Shown: positions 1 to 11,054 of the stretch, in pieces | Position numbering within the stretch: the first letter of the stretch is position 1 | How the letters are laid out: each line of letters starts with the position of its first letter | NCBI RefSeq assembly: GCF_013375155.1 | Contig: NZ_JABXOF010000013.1 | Coordinates: forward strand, 62,001-126,000 | Direction: 5' to 3' | Source: Serratia ureilytica | GTDB taxonomy: Bacteria; Pseudomonadota; Gammaproteobacteria; Enterobacterales; Enterobacteriaceae | Length of the DNA: 64,000 nt | Made by a program: the position numbers and the translations under genes | Notes under the pieces: model-generated | What the model was told of the DNA's origin: nothing | What the model saw: only the letters and a program-made list of their open reading frames with translations | Databases searched by the model: none

Positions 1-747
1 CACCCGCAGGTCAGGGCTCATCATCTCGATCGGCCGCGCGGTCACGCCCAGGCCGGCCTTGCAAGCCGCCCGCACCGCGGACAGCGTGGAAGCGACGTAG
101 GCGATGCGCCACGGGATGCCGGCTTCGTCCAACTGCTTGATCGCCAGCGAACGGAACGGGCTTGGCTCGTCCATCACCACCAGCGGGATCGGCTCGCCGG
201 CCTGGTAATGGTAATCGGCGGCGCAGTACCACAACGTCGGCGACGTGCGCAGCACGATGTGCGGATGCCCTTCGGGATCGGCCGTGGTCACCGCCAGATC
301 GATCTCGCCCTCTTCCAGCAGATCGACCATCGTCGTGCTGCGCTTCACGCGCACGTCAATAGCCAGCTTCGGATAGATGGCGGTTACGCGGTTCAGCAGG
401 AAAGGCAGAATGGTATCGGCGGTGTCGTCGGAAGCGCCGATGGTCAGAACACCTTTAATATTGTTGTACATCAGAGAGGTACAGGCTTCATCGTTAAAGC
501 GCAGGATTTTTCTGGCATAACCGAGAAGCTGAATACCATGCTCAGTCAGAAGTTTGTTGCGCCCATGGCGGGCAAACAGTTCTTTGCCGACCAGTTGCTC
601 TAATCGCTGCATTTGTTGGCTGACGGCTGATTGAGTACGGCAAACGGCGACAGCCGCCGCTGCGAAAGTATTCAAATCAGCAACCGCAACAAAGGTTCTT
701 AGCAGATCGAGGTCGAGATTAAGTATCGGACGATTTGCAGTTGTCAT
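1..747 (-). CDS. lrhA: LysR-family regulator LrhA (HexA/PecT type), 3' end outside window
   Basis: LysR-type transcription factor. In enterobacteria LrhA/HexA represses flagellar, surface and exoenzyme genes. The first 249 residues are in the window. An N-terminal winged helix-turn-helix (about residues 10-70, including [13 protein letters not shown]) is followed by the start of the effector domain with the motif [12 protein letters not shown], which I associate with LrhA/HexA. ATG at 747 is chosen because the next residues align with LrhA ([13 protein letters not shown]). It is divergent from alaA across an unusually long spacer, as in E. coli. The C-terminal part is missing only because the window ends. 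Confidence 0.93.
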   Translation of the reverse strand, partial: MTTANRPILNLDLDLLRTFVAVADLNTFAAAAVAVCRTQSAVSQQMQRLEQLVGKELFARHGRNKLLTEHGIQLLGYARKILRFNDEACTSLMYNNIKGVLTIGASDDTADTILPFLLNRVTAIYPKLAIDVRVKRSTTMVDLLEEGEIDLAVTTADPEGHPHIVLRTSPTLWYCAADYHYQAGEPIPLVVMDEPSPFRSLAIKQLDEAGIPWRIAYVASTLSAVRAACKAGLGVTARPIEMMSPDLRV

Positions 748-1603
748 AGTGTATTCTTCACTTTTTTAAATTCTAATTTACGAACTACTACCCTGGTGTG
801 TTTCTCAGACGCCGTTGAAAAAGGACGGAGCCTGTTATGACAGTACCCCACTCATAAGTGGAGGGCAAAAAAATTACTTATGATTCGTTACCTCTATCGC
901 TTTTTGAAATGCGATCTATCGATGCTGCTTATAGAACGCGGGGGACTAAATGCCGGCATACGGGGAAAACCCCCACCGGGCCTGAGATTTTACTCATTCA
1001 TACTGCCTAATTTCCACTCCATTCGTGCTACTGATAACCCTTATCAACTGGCGTTCAGACTGCATTTACGAGCAAGAAATATAAATAATTAACGGCACCG
1101 ACTTCGTGTCACCACGCAATGAATTTAATAAATTCAATCAGTAAGATTTTTACTTTAAATAATATTCTCATAACCACATAAACAATGCTTAAGATAAAAT
1201 ATAAAGTAAAGCTTATGTAAATATGCCATTTTTCTTAGTGTGGTGTGTCATCTGACAACCCGCTATCAGACAACTCCGGTATTATCGTTCCTTTACAGTT
1301 ACTGAAAACCATTCTCCCTTATGGCTTATCAGTTCTCCACACCCAAGCGCTGACGCCAGCGCGTCGCGTTGAACGACGCTCGATTTCACAGAACAAAACC
1401 CTAGTAAAATTATAGTTCATGAAATTATGAACCAAAAAATAACTTTACCTTTGCTTATCATAACTAAAATCCCCCGTTACGACATGCATTTGCACCAAAG
1501 GCGTGCAAAACCCTTCAAAAGCAACTACGCCAGGAGTACATTGGGCGGGTTGCGGCGTCCCACGGTAGGAGCGCCCCTATCCCAGCAAAAGGCTCAACTT
1601 TTT
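748..1603. other. Long A/T-rich intergenic region between lrhA and alaA
   Basis: These 856 bases separate two divergent genes and are clearly richer in A/T than the surroundings, especially 1090-1260 and 1380-1470. I see a short hairpin (CCACT-CATA-AGTGG, 845-858) and a small GGGG-AAAA-CCCC hairpin at 962-973. An ORF of 70 codons at 880-1092 has no convincing ribosome site or recognisable motif. The length suggests a complex lrhA control region with a long leader, but I cannot place promoters or operators reliably. Confidence 0.5.
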
Positions 1604-2818
1604 ATGTCCCCCATTGAGAAATCCAGCAAACTGGACAACGTCTGCTATGACATTCGCGGCCCGGTGCTTAAAGAAGCTAAACGTCTTGAAGAAGAAGGCA
1701 ATAAAGTCCTGAAACTGAACATCGGCAACCCTGCCCCGTTCGGCTTCGACGCCCCGGACGAAATCCTGGTCGACGTGATCCGCAATCTGCCCACGGCGCA
1801 AGGCTACTCCGATTCCAAAGGCCTCTTCTCGGCGCGTAAAGCGATCATGCAGCACTATCAGGCGCGCAACATGCGTGACGTGACCGTTGAGGATATCTAC
1901 ATTGGCAACGGCGTCTCCGAGCTGATCGTTCAGTCCATGCAGGCGCTGCTCAACAGCGGCGACGAAATGCTGGTGCCGGCGCCGGACTATCCGCTGTGGA
2001 CCGCCGCAGTGTCGCTGTCCGGCGGCAAGGCCGTACATTACCTGTGCGATGAGCAGGCCGGCTGGTTCCCGGATCTGGACGACATCATCAGCAAGATCAC
2101 CCCGCGCACCCGCGGCATCGTGATCATCAACCCGAACAACCCGACCGGTGCGGTCTACAGCAAAGCGCTGCTTGAGCAGATCGTCGAGATCGCCCGTCAA
2201 CACAACCTGATCATCTTCGCCGACGAGATCTACGACAAGATCCTGTACGACGAAGCAGAGCACCACTCGATCGCCGCGCTGGCGCCGGATCTGCTGACCG
2301 TGACCTTCAACGGCCTGTCGAAGACCTACCGCGTGGCGGGTTTCCGCCAGGGCTGGATGGTGCTGAACGGGCCGAAAAAGCACGCCAAAGGCTATATCGA
2401 AGGGCTGGAGATGCTGGCTTCGATGCGCCTGTGCGCCAACGTGCCGATGCAGCACGCGATTCAGACCGCGCTGGGCGGTTATCAGAGCATCAGCGAATTC
2501 ATTCAGCCCGGCGGCCGCCTGTACGAACAGCGCAACCGCACCTGGGAATTGCTCAACGACATCCCGGGCGTCTCTTGCGTGAAGCCGCAGGGCGCGTTGT
2601 ACATGTTCCCGCGCATCGATGCCAAACGCTTCAACATCCACGACGACCAGAAACTGGTGCTGGATCTGTTGCTGCAGGAAAAAGTGCTGCTGGTGCAGGG
2701 CTCCGCGTTCAACTGGCCTTACCCCGATCACGTGCGCATCGTCACCCTGCCGCGCGTAGACGAACTGGAAATGGCGGTCGGCAAGCTGGGCCGCTTCCTG
2801 GAAGGCTATCACCAATAA
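1604..2818 (+). CDS. alaA: Glutamate-pyruvate aminotransferase AlaA
   Basis: PLP-dependent class I aminotransferase making alanine from pyruvate and glutamate. It has 404 residues; the E. coli enzyme has 405. Visible family features are the substrate loop [11 protein letters not shown], the cofactor aspartate and tyrosine in FADEIYDKI, and the PLP lysine in [15 protein letters not shown]. An in-frame upstream ATG at 1427 would add 59 unrelated residues. ATG 1604 begins [19 protein letters not shown], which matches AlaA. A weak AAAGG lies 11 bases upstream. A GC-rich hairpin follows the gene, so it is probably monocistronic. Confidence 0.95.
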   Translation: MSPIEKSSKLDNVCYDIRGPVLKEAKRLEEEGNKVLKLNIGNPAPFGFDAPDEILVDVIRNLPTAQGYSDSKGLFSARKAIMQHYQARNMRDVTVEDIYIGNGVSELIVQSMQALLNSGDEMLVPAPDYPLWTAAVSLSGGKAVHYLCDEQAGWFPDLDDIISKITPRTRGIVIINPNNPTGAVYSKALLEQIVEIARQHNLIIFADEIYDKILYDEAEHHSIAALAPDLLTVTFNGLSKTYRVAGFRQGWMVLNGPKKHAKGYIEGLEMLASMRLCANVPMQHAIQTALGGYQSISEFIQPGGRLYEQRNRTWELLNDIPGVSCVKPQGALYMFPRIDAKRFNIHDDQKLVLDLLLQEKVLLVQGSAFNWPYPDHVRIVTLPRVDELEMAVGKLGRFLEGYHQ

Positions 2819-2825
2819 TCATCAG

Positions 2826-2848
2826 GGGCGCAGCGCCTCGCTGCGCCC
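2826..2848 (+). terminator. Hairpin after alaA
   Basis: A 10-bp stem (GGGCGCAGCG / CGCTGCGCCC) with a CCT loop lies just downstream of the alaA stop. It is followed by TTCCCT and not a full T run, so it may be an imperfect intrinsic terminator or an mRNA-stabilising structure. Confidence 0.55.
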
Positions 2849-2925
2849 TTCCCTCACAGCCCGGTTGCAAAATTCGCCGACACTGCTTCACAATGGGGCC
2901 CTCACTTGCCGTTAAAGAGAGCACC

Positions 2926-3525
2926 ATGAGTCAGAGCCATTTCTTCGCCCATCTGTCCCGCCTGAAACTGATCAACCGCTGGCCGCTGATGCGCAACGTG
3001 CGCACCGAGAACGTCTCCGAACACAGTCTGCAGGTGGCCTTTGTCGCCCACGCGTTGGCGGTGATCAAGAACCGCAAATTCAACGGCAACCTCAACGCCG
3101 ACCGCGTTGCGCTGTTGGCGATGTACCATGACGCCAGCGAAGTGATCACCGGCGACATGCCGACGCCGATCAAATACTACAATCCGCAGATCGCCCATGA
3201 GTACAAGAAGATCGAAAAGATCGCCCAGCAAAAGCTGCTGGACATGATCCCGGCGGAGCTGCGCAACGATTTTCGCACCATTCTCGATGAGCATTATTAC
3301 AGCGAAGATGAAAAGCAGGTGGTGAAGCAGGCTGACGCGCTGTGCGCCTACCTGAAATGCCTGGAAGAGCTGTCTGCCGGCAACAACGAATTCACCCTGG
3401 CCAAGGCGAGGCTGGATAAAACCCTGGAACAGCGCCGCAGCCCGGAGATGGACTACTTCATGGAAGTGTTCATTCCCAGCTTCAGCCTGTCGCTGGACGA
3501 AATCAGCCTCGACAGTTCGCTGTAA
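2926..3525 (+). CDS. yfbR: 5'-deoxynucleotidase YfbR (HD domain)
   Basis: Metal-dependent phosphohydrolase that dephosphorylates deoxyribonucleoside 5'-monophosphates in the cytoplasm. It has 199 residues, equal to E. coli YfbR. The HD-domain metal ligands are all present: H33 in SEHSLQ, H68-D69 in MYHDASE, and D137 in KQADALC. The start at 2926 ([15 protein letters not shown]) follows AAAGAGAGCACC. An open frame extends far upstream through alaA in another frame and is not coding. The gene converges on yfbS, with a bidirectional hairpin between them. Confidence 0.95.
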   Translation: MSQSHFFAHLSRLKLINRWPLMRNVRTENVSEHSLQVAFVAHALAVIKNRKFNGNLNADRVALLAMYHDASEVITGDMPTPIKYYNPQIAHEYKKIEKIAQQKLLDMIPAELRNDFRTILDEHYYSEDEKQVVKQADALCAYLKCLEELSAGNNEFTLAKARLDKTLEQRRSPEMDYFMEVFIPSFSLSLDEISLDSSL

Positions 3526-3531
3526 CCCCGC

Positions 3532-3552
3532 CGGCGCAGCCTCGCTGCGCCG
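3532..3552. terminator. Bidirectional hairpin between yfbR and yfbS
   Basis: A 9-bp stem (CGGCGCAGC / GCTGCGCCG) with a CTC loop, followed on the plus strand by TTAAAAA. It ends directly at the yfbS stop codon and can serve both converging genes. Confidence 0.55.
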
Positions 3553-5385
3553 TTAAAAACCATAGAGCCACGGCACCACAATCACGCTGACCGCCATCAC
3601 CAGCAGGGTGAACGGCACGCCGAGACGCACGAAATCGCCGAACTTGTAATTGCCCGGCCCCAGCACCAGCGTGTTGACCGGTGAAGAGACCGGCGTCATA
3701 AAGGCGGCGGACGCGGCGATGGCGATAATCATCGCGAACGGGTATGGCGAGACGCCCATTTCGCGCGCGGCGGCGATGGCGATCGGCGCCATCAGCACCG
3801 CCGTCGCGGTGTTGGAAATAAACAGCCCGATAGTCGCGCACAAGACGAACAGGCATAGCAGCATCACGCGCGGCCCCGCCCCGCCGGCGACATCCATCAG
3901 CCCGCTGACGATCAGACTGACCCCGCCGGTCTTTTGCAGCGCCTGCGCGAACGGCATCATGCCGACGATCAAAATGATGCTCGGCCAATGGATCGATTTA
4001 TAAGCGCTCTCCATGTCGATACAGCGGAATTTGCCCATCAGCAAACAGGCGATCAGCGCCGCGATCGGGTTGGGGATTTCGTCGGTCAGCATCATCGCCA
4101 CCATCAACGCCAGGCAAAACAGCGCGTGCGGCGCCTGTGTGATGGCCGGCGCCACTTCGTCCACTTCGGCCGGCAAGTTGAGCACGATAAAGTCATGGGT
4201 TTTGGCCTGCAGTTGACGGATCGCCTTCCAGTCGCCGATCACCAGCAAAATGTCGCCCAGCTCCAGCGGCTCGTCCACCAGTTTGCCGCCGAGCGTCTCG
4301 CCGTGGCGGCGGATGCCCACCACGTTCAGATCGTAGCGGCTGCGGAACGCCGCTTCGCGCAGGCTTTTGCCCAGCAGCGCCGAGTCAGGGATCAGCGAGA
4401 CCTCCGCCATGCCGACGTTGCGCGACTGTTCCGAGAAGTAATCGCCGCGCAGCACCATCGGCTCCAGCCGCTGTTCGCCGCAGAATTCGCGCAGATCGAT
4501 CTGGCTGTCCGACATGTCGATCAAGAGGACGTCGCCCTCGCGCAGCTCGGTGCTGCCGGAGGCGCTGACCATCACCCGCCGAAAGCGTTTCCAGCGTTCG
4601 ATGCCCACCACGTTGGCGCCGTAGCGCGCACGCAGGTGCAGTTCATCCAGCGAACGCCCAATCAGCGGCGAAGCGCTGCGGACAGCCAGCCGCCGCGCGC
4701 GGCCGGTCAGTCTGTAATCGCGGATCAGATCGCGGAAGGTGCGGCGCTGCCAGCCGTCGCCGGCTTTGCCCGTGTCACCGCTGCCCAGCCAACGCCGGGC
4801 GATCAGCATGTAGCCGACCCCCAGCGCCAGCACCACCAGGCCGATCGGCGTCACGCTGAAGAAACCGAAACCATGGATGCCTTCGCGCACCAGCTCGCTG
4901 TTGACCACCATATTGGGTGGCGTGGCCACCAACGTCATCATGCCGCTGATAAGCCCGGCAAAGCTGAGCGGCATCATCAGCCGCCCCGGCGCGATCTTCA
5001 TTCTGGCCGTCACGCTGAGCACCACCGGGATAAAGATCGCCACCACGCCGGTCGAGCTCATAAATGCCCCCAGCCCGGCGACCGTCACCATCAGCAGCAT
5101 CAACATTTTGGTTTCGCTGCTGCCGGCCACTTTCACCAACCAGTCGCCCACCTGATAGGCCACCCCGGTGCGTACCAACCCTTCGCCGATCACGAACAGC
5201 GCGGCGATCAGAATCACGTTGGGATCGCTGAACCCGACCGTCGCCTCCTGCAGGCTGAGCGTGCCGCTCAGCACGAAGGCGATGATCACCAACAGCGCCA
5301 CCACGTCCATGCGCAGCTTGTTGGTGGTAAACAGCACGATGGCAATCAGCAGTAAACTCAGCACCCACAGTAATTCGCTGTTCAA
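3553..5385 (-). CDS. yfbS: SLC13-family permease with two TrkA-C domains, YfbS
   Basis: Inner-membrane permease of the citrate/sulfate transporter type; the substrate is not established. Two membrane halves flank two soluble TrkA-C-like regulatory domains (roughly residues 210-290 and 300-390). Repeated features include [15 protein letters not shown] and [16 protein letters not shown] place the start at the TTG at 5385, which is preceded by GGATGAGG at good spacing and gives 610 residues, the length of E. coli YfbS. The open frame extends six codons further to another TTG. It is the last of the minus-strand run yfbV-yfbU-yfbT-yfbS but is separated from yfbT by a terminator. Confidence 0.92.
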   Translation of the reverse strand: MNSELLWVLSLLLIAIVLFTTNKLRMDVVALLVIIAFVLSGTLSLQEATVGFSDPNVILIAALFVIGEGLVRTGVAYQVGDWLVKVAGSSETKMLMLLMVTVAGLGAFMSSTGVVAIFIPVVLSVTARMKIAPGRLMMPLSFAGLISGMMTLVATPPNMVVNSELVREGIHGFGFFSVTPIGLVVLALGVGYMLIARRWLGSGDTGKAGDGWQRRTFRDLIRDYRLTGRARRLAVRSASPLIGRSLDELHLRARYGANVVGIERWKRFRRVMVSASGSTELREGDVLLIDMSDSQIDLREFCGEQRLEPMVLRGDYFSEQSRNVGMAEVSLIPDSALLGKSLREAAFRSRYDLNVVGIRRHGETLGGKLVDEPLELGDILLVIGDWKAIRQLQAKTHDFIVLNLPAEVDEVAPAITQAPHALFCLALMVAMMLTDEIPNPIAALIACLLMGKFRCIDMESAYKSIHWPSIILIVGMMPFAQALQKTGGVSLIVSGLMDVAGGAGPRVMLLCLFVLCATIGLFISNTATAVLMAPIAIAAAREMGVSPYPFAMIIAIAASAAFMTPVSSPVNTLVLGPGNYKFGDFVRLGVPFTLLVMAVSVIVVPWLYGF

Positions 5386-5436
5386 AACGGCCTCATCCGG
5401 CAAATGTCCAAGGGCTTAAAAAATAGCATAAAAAAA

Positions 5437-5452
5437 CCCCGCAAAGGCGGGG
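5437..5452 (-). terminator. Intrinsic terminator after yfbT
   Basis: A CCCCGC / GCGGGG stem with a 4-base loop. On the minus strand it is followed by a run of T (forward A5431-5436). It lies just downstream of the yfbT stop, so yfbS needs its own promoter. Confidence 0.8.
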
Positions 5453-5482
5453 TCTAATCAATTAGGGTGAAGATAATGCCAC

Positions 5483-6139
5483 TCAGGCCAGTAGGCGAAC
5501 GATCGCGCCCTGCGCCGTTTTATCAACGGCGATCTGCGCCAGCGAATCCAGCCGCAGGTCAACCTGCTCCAGCTTCGGCGCGTCGGCCGGGGCGTTGACC
5601 GCAATCACCTGGCAGCCCGCCGCCAGCCCCGAAAGAATGCCGGCCGGCGCGTCTTCAACCACCACGCACTCGTGCGGCGCCAGCCCCAGACGTTCGGCAC
5701 CCAGCAGGTAGGCATCGGGCTGAGGCTTGCCGTGTTTAACCTGCTCGGCGGTGATGAACACCGCCGGCTGCGGCAAACCGCCGGCCTGGCGGCGAGCGCC
5801 GGCCACCGGCACCGAACCGGAGGTGACGATCGCCCAAGGGATGCCGAGCGCGTTCAGGCGCTCCAACAACGCGATGGCGCCCGGCAGCGCGCGAACGCCT
5901 TCGGTATCCTGCGCTTCCACCTGCTCCAGCAGTTGGAACTCGCGCTGAATTTCCGCTTCGCTTTCACCCGGCATAAAGTGGCGCAGAGAAGTAATGGCCT
6001 GTTTACCGTGAATGAAGTCCAGCACCGCTTGCGGATCGACGCCGCGACGCTCGGCCCAGTGCGTCCAGGCGCGCTCTACCGCCGGCAGCGAATCCACCAG
6101 GGTGCCATCAAGATCGAACAGAAAACCCTTACACTCCAC
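5483..6139 (-). CDS. hxpA: Sugar phosphatase HxpA (YfbT), HAD superfamily
   Basis: HAD-like hexitol/sugar phosphatase of the beta-phosphoglucomutase-like subfamily. The nucleophile motif FLFDLDGTLVDS is at the N-terminus. Motif II is IVTSGS, and motif III/IV is KHGKPQPDAYLL with VVVEDAPAG. The cap domain carries HGKQAITSLRHFM. I choose GTG at 6139, preceded by AAGAGG six bases upstream, giving 218 residues starting (M)ECKGFLF, parallel to E. coli MRCKGFLF. A longer frame from TTG 6160 would overlap the yfbU stop. It lies 17 bases after yfbU and is probably co-transcribed with it. Confidence 0.93.
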   Translation of the reverse strand: MECKGFLFDLDGTLVDSLPAVERAWTHWAERRGVDPQAVLDFIHGKQAITSLRHFMPGESEAEIQREFQLLEQVEAQDTEGVRALPGAIALLERLNALGIPWAIVTSGSVPVAGARRQAGGLPQPAVFITAEQVKHGKPQPDAYLLGAERLGLAPHECVVVEDAPAGILSGLAAGCQVIAVNAPADAPKLEQVDLRLDSLAQIAVDKTAQGAIVRLLA

Positions 6140-6156
6140 AGAAAACCTCTTTTTAA

Positions 6157-6651
6157 TCAAGCATTGATGATTTGCGCTATCTCAACGGCGCTCAAGTGAT
6201 ACTGGCGCGGGCAGGCCAGCCAGATCGCCAGCATACGCTGGTATTTTTCCCACATTTTGGTCTGGGCGTTGAAACCGTGGCTGCCGGAATCGAAGTGAGT
6301 ATAGCGCCCCTCGGTGTTGACCAGGAAACGCACATAGCTCAGGTAGCGCGCCTCGGTGGCGGCGTCGAAGCCGAGAAACGCCAGGCGGCGCTCGTCCAGC
6401 CCCTGTTTCTCTTTCAGATTGCCCCAGGAAACCTGCAGCGCATGGTGCATCTCCATCACGTTGATGATGGTGCGGCATACCTCTTCGCTCAGTTCACCAA
6501 AGTCACGATCCAGCTCGCGCATTTGCAAGCCGAAGCCGCGTTCGACGATGGTTTGCAACCGGCGATAACGATCGCTGTTGTCCGGATCGAGTAGCGTCAT
6601 CATCTTGTACTGATTCGACAGGATCAGGCGCTGGGCATGGGTCATTTCCAT
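6157..6651 (-). CDS. yfbU: YfbU family protein
   Basis: Conserved enterobacterial protein of 164 residues, exactly the E. coli YfbU length and very similar along its whole sequence (start [18 protein letters not shown], end [11 protein letters not shown]). No catalytic motif is apparent and the molecular function is unknown; overexpression toxicity is the main report for E. coli YfbU. The ATG at 6651 is preceded by GAGGAAATCCTG. It forms a likely operon with hxpA, which starts 17 bases beyond its stop. Confidence 0.92.
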   Translation of the reverse strand: MEMTHAQRLILSNQYKMMTLLDPDNSDRYRRLQTIVERGFGLQMRELDRDFGELSEEVCRTIINVMEMHHALQVSWGNLKEKQGLDERRLAFLGFDAATEARYLSYVRFLVNTEGRYTHFDSGSHGFNAQTKMWEKYQRMLAIWLACPRQYHLSAVEIAQIINA

Positions 6652-6764
6652 CAGGATTTCCTCATTTCTGTATGATGGCGGGAGCATCGCACAGCGCAAG
6701 AACGCAGGAAATCACAACTCGACCGTTCTTTGATTTAAACCGGGGTTATTGGCGCTTTGACGAG

Positions 6765-6788
6765 AAAGGCCGCATCAGCGCGGCCTTT
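6765..6788. terminator. Terminator downstream of yfbV
   Basis: A 9-bp stem (AAAGGCCGC / GCGGCCTTT) with a six-base loop, flanked by T on the plus strand and A on the other side. It lies 6 bases past the yfbV stop and ends minus-strand transcription from yfbV. Confidence 0.75.
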
Positions 6789-6793
6789 TTCAT

Positions 6794-7249
6794 TTACAGA
6801 TCGTCGAGGAAGGTTTTATCCAACTGCTTGAAGGCGCGCTTAAGCAGATCGGCCAACGTCTGATAGGTGGGCGTGCCCTCGAGCGGCGCCACCGCCTGCC
6901 CGGCTTCCGTCAGCTTGTTGCGCACCTCATGGAACCATTGCAGCAGCGTCGGCGGCAGCGGCGTAACAGAACGGCGCCCCAGCCACCACAAGCCCTGCAT
7001 CGGCAGGCTGCAGGCAAACAGCGCGGTGGCGATCGCCGGGCCGAGCTGGCCGCCCAGCGCGATCTGCCAGGTCAGCGTGAAAATCGCCAACGGCGGCATG
7101 AAACGGATAGCGAAACGGGTGGCACGCGCAACGCGGTTCTCCGGAAAGACCGGTGCCAGACGTTTGTCTGACGGCCAGGTTTTCATATAATGCTGCCCGC
7201 GCTGGAAGACCTGAAACCAGCTTACGGAACCGGACGGTTTGCTCGTCAT
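6794..7249 (-). CDS. yfbV: UPF0208 membrane protein YfbV
   Basis: Inner-membrane protein of 151 residues, the same length as E. coli YfbV. Two hydrophobic segments flank the motif [12 protein letters not shown] and continue through [10 protein letters not shown]. The C-terminus [13 protein letters not shown] is highly conserved. E. coli work links YfbV to organisation of the Ter macrodomain; I cannot confirm that from sequence. The internal ATG at 7249 gives the family length; the open frame reaches an earlier in-frame codon at 7267. It is divergent from ackA. Confidence 0.92.
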   Translation of the reverse strand: MTSKPSGSVSWFQVFQRGQHYMKTWPSDKRLAPVFPENRVARATRFAIRFMPPLAIFTLTWQIALGGQLGPAIATALFACSLPMQGLWWLGRRSVTPLPPTLLQWFHEVRNKLTEAGQAVAPLEGTPTYQTLADLLKRAFKQLDKTFLDDL

Positions 7250-7607
7250 TGCGTACCTCAACGTCACGTAAAGAAACTAAAAGCGTGCTGCCAGAGCCCA
7301 TACTAAAAAATTTGAAGCTTTAAATTTATTTTGTGTTTGCACCGGGCTATCGGTATCCTAAGCCGGCCTTGTGGCCGGTAGAAGATGACGTAAATTTTGT
7401 CAACTTTTAGCCCTATAAAAATCAAGATTATTTAAACCGCAGAGAAATCATCGGTTTTTCCATCATCCTGTGATTTGTGCACTTCACATGATGTTAATCA
7501 TAAATGTCATCGGCACTATGCGCTACGCTTGTTGTCTGATTGACGATTAATTCACCACGTGTGTTCGATTTTCTTTTAACAACACGACTATTTAAGTAGG
7601 TACTTCC
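7250..7607. promoter_or_regulatory. Divergent control region yfbV / ackA
   Basis: These 358 bases between yfbV and ackA are markedly A/T-rich and hold the ackA-pta promoters. I could not identify a confident sigma70 box pair. TTGTCA at 7397 and TATAAA at 7414 are only 11 bases apart. A long ackA leader is probable. Oxygen-responsive control, as in E. coli, is plausible but unsupported here. Confidence 0.45.
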
Positions 7608-8810
7608 ATGTCGAGTAAGCTAGTACTGGTTCTTAACTGCGGCAGTTCTTCTCTGAAATTCGCCATCATCGATGCCGTTAACGGCGACGAATTCCTCTCC
7701 GGTTTGGCCGAGTGTTTCCACCTGCCTGAAGCTCGCATCAAGTGGAAAATGGACGGCGCCAAACACGAAGCTGCCCTGGGGGCCGGCGCTGCACACAGCG
7801 AAGCGCTGAACTTCATTGTTAATACTATTCTGGCACAAAAACCAGAGCTTTCTGCGCAGCTGACCGCTATCGGCCACCGCATCGTGCACGGCGGCGAGAA
7901 GTTTACCGCTTCCGCCGTGATCAACGACGAAGTTCTGCAGGGTATCAAAGATTCCGTGCCGTTTGCACCACTGCACAACCCAGCTCACCTGATCGGCATC
8001 GCGGAAGCGCTGAAATCCTTCCCTCACCTGGCTGACAAGAACGTTGCCGTGTTCGACACCGCGTTCCACCAGACCATGCCGGAAGAATCTTACCTGTACG
8101 CCCTGCCGTACAGCCTGTACCGCGACCACGGCGTTCGCCGCTACGGCGCACACGGCACCAGCCACTTCTACGTGACTCAAGAAGCCGCGAAGATGCTGAA
8201 CAAGCCGGTAGAAGAAGTGAACGTGATCACTTGCCACCTGGGCAACGGCGGCTCCGTCACCGCAGTGCGTAACGGCCAGTGCGTTGACACCTCCATGGGT
8301 CTGACCCCGCTGGAAGGCCTGGTGATGGGCACCCGCAGCGGTGACATCGATCCGGCTATCATCTTCCACCTGCACGATTCTCTGGGCATGAGCGTTGACC
8401 AGATCAACAAGATGCTGACCAAAGAATCCGGCCTGCTGGGCCTGACCGAAGTCACCAGCGACTGCCGTTACGTTGAAGACAACTACGACAGCAAAGCCGA
8501 CGCCAAACGCGCCATGGACGTGTTCTGCCACCGTCTGGCCAAATACGTCGGCGCCTACAGCGCGCTGATGGAAGGCCGTCTGGACGCGGTGATCTTCACC
8601 GGCGGCATCGGCGAGAACGCCGGCATGGTGCGTGAGCTGACCCTGAACAAACTGGGCCTGCTGGGCTTCGAAATCGACCACGACCGCAACATGGCCGCTC
8701 GCTTCGGCAAATCCGGCGCCATCACCAAAGACGGCAGCCGCCTGGCGCTGGTGATCCCGACCAACGAAGAGTTGGTCATCGCGCAGGACGCATCCCGCCT
8801 GACCGCGTAA
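7608..8810 (+). CDS. ackA: Acetate kinase AckA
   Basis: Interconverts acetyl phosphate plus ADP with acetate plus ATP, the last step of overflow acetate production. It has 400 residues, the E. coli length. ASKHA-fold signatures are the N-terminal phosphate loop [23 protein letters not shown], the catalytic segment [39 protein letters not shown] and the adenosine loop [10 protein letters not shown]. Start ATG 7608 follows TAAGTAGG. It forms a bicistronic operon with pta 74 bases downstream; a strong hairpin between them may partly attenuate pta. Confidence 0.98.
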   Translation: MSSKLVLVLNCGSSSLKFAIIDAVNGDEFLSGLAECFHLPEARIKWKMDGAKHEAALGAGAAHSEALNFIVNTILAQKPELSAQLTAIGHRIVHGGEKFTASAVINDEVLQGIKDSVPFAPLHNPAHLIGIAEALKSFPHLADKNVAVFDTAFHQTMPEESYLYALPYSLYRDHGVRRYGAHGTSHFYVTQEAAKMLNKPVEEVNVITCHLGNGGSVTAVRNGQCVDTSMGLTPLEGLVMGTRSGDIDPAIIFHLHDSLGMSVDQINKMLTKESGLLGLTEVTSDCRYVEDNYDSKADAKRAMDVFCHRLAKYVGAYSALMEGRLDAVIFTGGIGENAGMVRELTLNKLGLLGFEIDHDRNMAARFGKSGAITKDGSRLALVIPTNEELVIAQDASRLTA

Positions 8811-8820
8811 TGCTCTCAAA

Positions 8821-8852
8821 ACACCGTCAGCCCAGGCTGACGGTGTTGTTTT
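8821..8852 (+). terminator. Hairpin between ackA and pta
   Basis: An 11-bp stem (ACACCGTCAGC / GCTGACGGTGT) with loop CCAG is followed by TGTTTTAG. It looks like a partial intrinsic terminator and would set the ackA to pta transcript ratio. Confidence 0.6.
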
Positions 8853-8884
8853 AGCCTCATGTTAATCGTGAAGAGGACTATTCT

Positions 8885-11044
8885 GTGTCACGTACTATTA
8901 TGTTGATCCCCACCGGCACCAGCGTCGGCCTGACCAGCGTCAGCCTGGGTGTCATCCGCTCCATGGAGCAAAAAGGCGTTCGTCTGAGCGTGTTCAAACC
9001 TATCGCTCAACCGCGCACCGGCGACAACGCACTCGACCAGACCACCACCATCATCCGCAGCAACTCCACCATTCCGGCGGCCGAACCGCTGCGCATGGAC
9101 TACGTTGAGGGCCTGCTGAGCTCCAACCAGCAAGACGTGCTGATGGAAGAGATCGTGGCTCGTTACCACGAGAACACCAAAGACGCGGAAGTGGTGCTGA
9201 TCGAAGGCCTGGTGCCGACCCGCAAGCATCAGTTCGCCAACGCGCTGAACTACGAGATCGCCAAAACCCTGAACGCCGAGATCGTCTTCGTGCTGGCGCT
9301 GGGCAACGACTCCCCGGCGCAGCTGAAAGAGCGCATCGAACTGGCGCGCACCAGCTTCGGCGGCAGCAAGAACAAAAACATCACCGGCGTGATCATCAAC
9401 AAGCTGAACGCGCCGGTCGACGATCAGGGCCGCACCCGTCCTGACCTGTCCGAAATCTTCGACGACTCCACCAAGGCCAGCATCGCCCACGTCGATCCTG
9501 CACAGCTGTTCGCCAACAGCCCGCTGCCGGTTCTGGGCTGCGTGCCGTGGAGTTTCGATCTGATCGCCACCCGCGCCATCGACATGGCTCGCCACCTGAA
9601 GGCCCGCGTGGTCAACGAAGGCGACATCATGACCCGCCGCGTGAAGTCCGTGACTTTCTGTGCGCGCAGCATCCCGCACATGCTGGAACACTTCCGCCCT
9701 GGCTCCCTGCTGGTGACCTCCGCAGACCGCCCTGACGTGCTGGTCTCCGCCTGCCTGGCGGCGATGAACGGCGTGGAAATCGGTGCCATCCTGCTGACCG
9801 GCGGCTACGCCATCGACGAGCCGATCAAGAAGCTGTGCGAACGCGCCTTCCAGACCGGCCTGCCGGTGTTCATGGTTGACACCAACACCTGGCAAACCTC
9901 GCTGAGCCTGCAGAGCTTCAACCTCGAAGTGCCGGCGGACGACCACCAGCGCATCGAGAAAGTGCAGAACTACGTGGCCAGCCACATCAGCACCGAGTGG
10001 ATCGACTCGCTGACCGCTACCTCTGAGCGTTCACGCCGCCTGTCTCCACCGGCGTTCCGTTACGAACTGACCGAGCTGGCGCGTAAAGCCGGCAAGCGCA
10101 TCGTGCTGCCGGAAGGCGACGAGCCGCGCACCGTGAAAGCGGCGGCCATCTGCGCCGAACGCGGCATCGCGGAATGCGTGCTGCTCGGCAACCCGGACGA
10201 GATCCAGCGCGTCGCGGCAGCGCAAGGCGTTGAGCTGGGCAAAGGCATCGAAATCGTCGATCCGGTCGCCGTGCGTGAAAACTACGTGCCACGTCTGGTT
10301 GAGCTGCGCAAGAGCAAGGGCATGACCGAAGTGGTCGCGCGCGAGCAGCTGGAAGACAACGTGGTGCTCGGCACCCTGATGCTGGAACAAGGCGAAGTCG
10401 ACGGCCTGGTCTCCGGTGCGGTTCACACCACCGCCAACACCATCCGTCCGCCGTTGCAGCTGATCAAAACCGCACCGGGCAGCTCGCTGGTCTCCTCCGT
10501 GTTCTTCATGCTGCTGCCTGACCAGGTACTGGTCTACGGCGACTGCGCGATCAACCCGGATCCGACCGCCGAGCAGCTGTCTGAAATCGCCATCCAGTCT
10601 GCGGATTCCGCCGCGGCCTTCGGCATCGAGCCGCGCGTGGCGATGATCTCCTACTCCACCGGCAACTCCGGTGCGGGCAGCGACGTAGAGAAAGTGCGCG
10701 AAGCGACCCGTCTGGCGCAGGAAAAACGCCCGGATCTGATCATCGACGGCCCGCTGCAGTACGACGCCGCCATCATGGCCGACGTTGCCAAGTCCAAGGC
10801 GCCGAACTCACCGGTGGCCGGCCAGGCGACCGTGTTCATCTTCCCGGATTTGAACACCGGCAACACCACCTACAAAGCGGTACAGCGCTCCGCTGACCTG
10901 GTTTCCATCGGCCCGATGCTGCAAGGCATGCGCAAGCCGGTGAACGACCTGTCGCGCGGCGCACTGGTTGACGATATCGTCTACACCGTCGCGCTGACGG
11001 CGATCCAGTCTTCCCAGGCTGACGCTGCCGCCGCCAAGGCGTAA
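8885..11044 (+). CDS. pta: Phosphate acetyltransferase Pta (long enterobacterial form)
   Basis: Converts acetyl-CoA and phosphate to acetyl phosphate. It has 719 residues; E. coli Pta has 714. The N-terminal P-loop-like domain starts [17 protein letters not shown], a central DRTGG-type domain follows, and the catalytic PTA_PTB domain runs from about residue 390 ([16 protein letters not shown]). Its conserved parts include [29 protein letters not shown] and [15 protein letters not shown]. The GTG start at 8885 follows GAAGAGGAC and matches the GTG start of E. coli pta. A perfect terminator follows. Confidence 0.98.
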   Translation: MSRTIMLIPTGTSVGLTSVSLGVIRSMEQKGVRLSVFKPIAQPRTGDNALDQTTTIIRSNSTIPAAEPLRMDYVEGLLSSNQQDVLMEEIVARYHENTKDAEVVLIEGLVPTRKHQFANALNYEIAKTLNAEIVFVLALGNDSPAQLKERIELARTSFGGSKNKNITGVIINKLNAPVDDQGRTRPDLSEIFDDSTKASIAHVDPAQLFANSPLPVLGCVPWSFDLIATRAIDMARHLKARVVNEGDIMTRRVKSVTFCARSIPHMLEHFRPGSLLVTSADRPDVLVSACLAAMNGVEIGAILLTGGYAIDEPIKKLCERAFQTGLPVFMVDTNTWQTSLSLQSFNLEVPADDHQRIEKVQNYVASHISTEWIDSLTATSERSRRLSPPAFRYELTELARKAGKRIVLPEGDEPRTVKAAAICAERGIAECVLLGNPDEIQRVAAAQGVELGKGIEIVDPVAVRENYVPRLVELRKSKGMTEVVAREQLEDNVVLGTLMLEQGEVDGLVSGAVHTTANTIRPPLQLIKTAPGSSLVSSVFFMLLPDQVLVYGDCAINPDPTAEQLSEIAIQSADSAAAFGIEPRVAMISYSTGNSGAGSDVEKVREATRLAQEKRPDLIIDGPLQYDAAIMADVAKSKAPNSPVAGQATVFIFPDLNTGNTTYKAVQRSADLVSIGPMLQGMRKPVNDLSRGALVDDIVYTVALTAIQSSQADAAAAKA

Positions 11045-11054
11045 TAAACCGTTA

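Noticed and set aside
880-1092. ORF of 70 codons in the lrhA-alaA gap
   Set aside because: No ribosome site, no recognisable motif and lies in low-complexity A/T-rich DNA; probably chance.
3934-5355. Long plus-strand ORF (473 codons) antisense to yfbS
   Set aside because: Rich in His, Gln and Arg as expected for the complement of a GC-rich membrane protein gene; shadow of yfbS.
7397-7419. TTGTCA and TATAAA boxes upstream of ackA as a promoter
   Set aside because: Only 11 bases separate them, too short for a sigma70 promoter.
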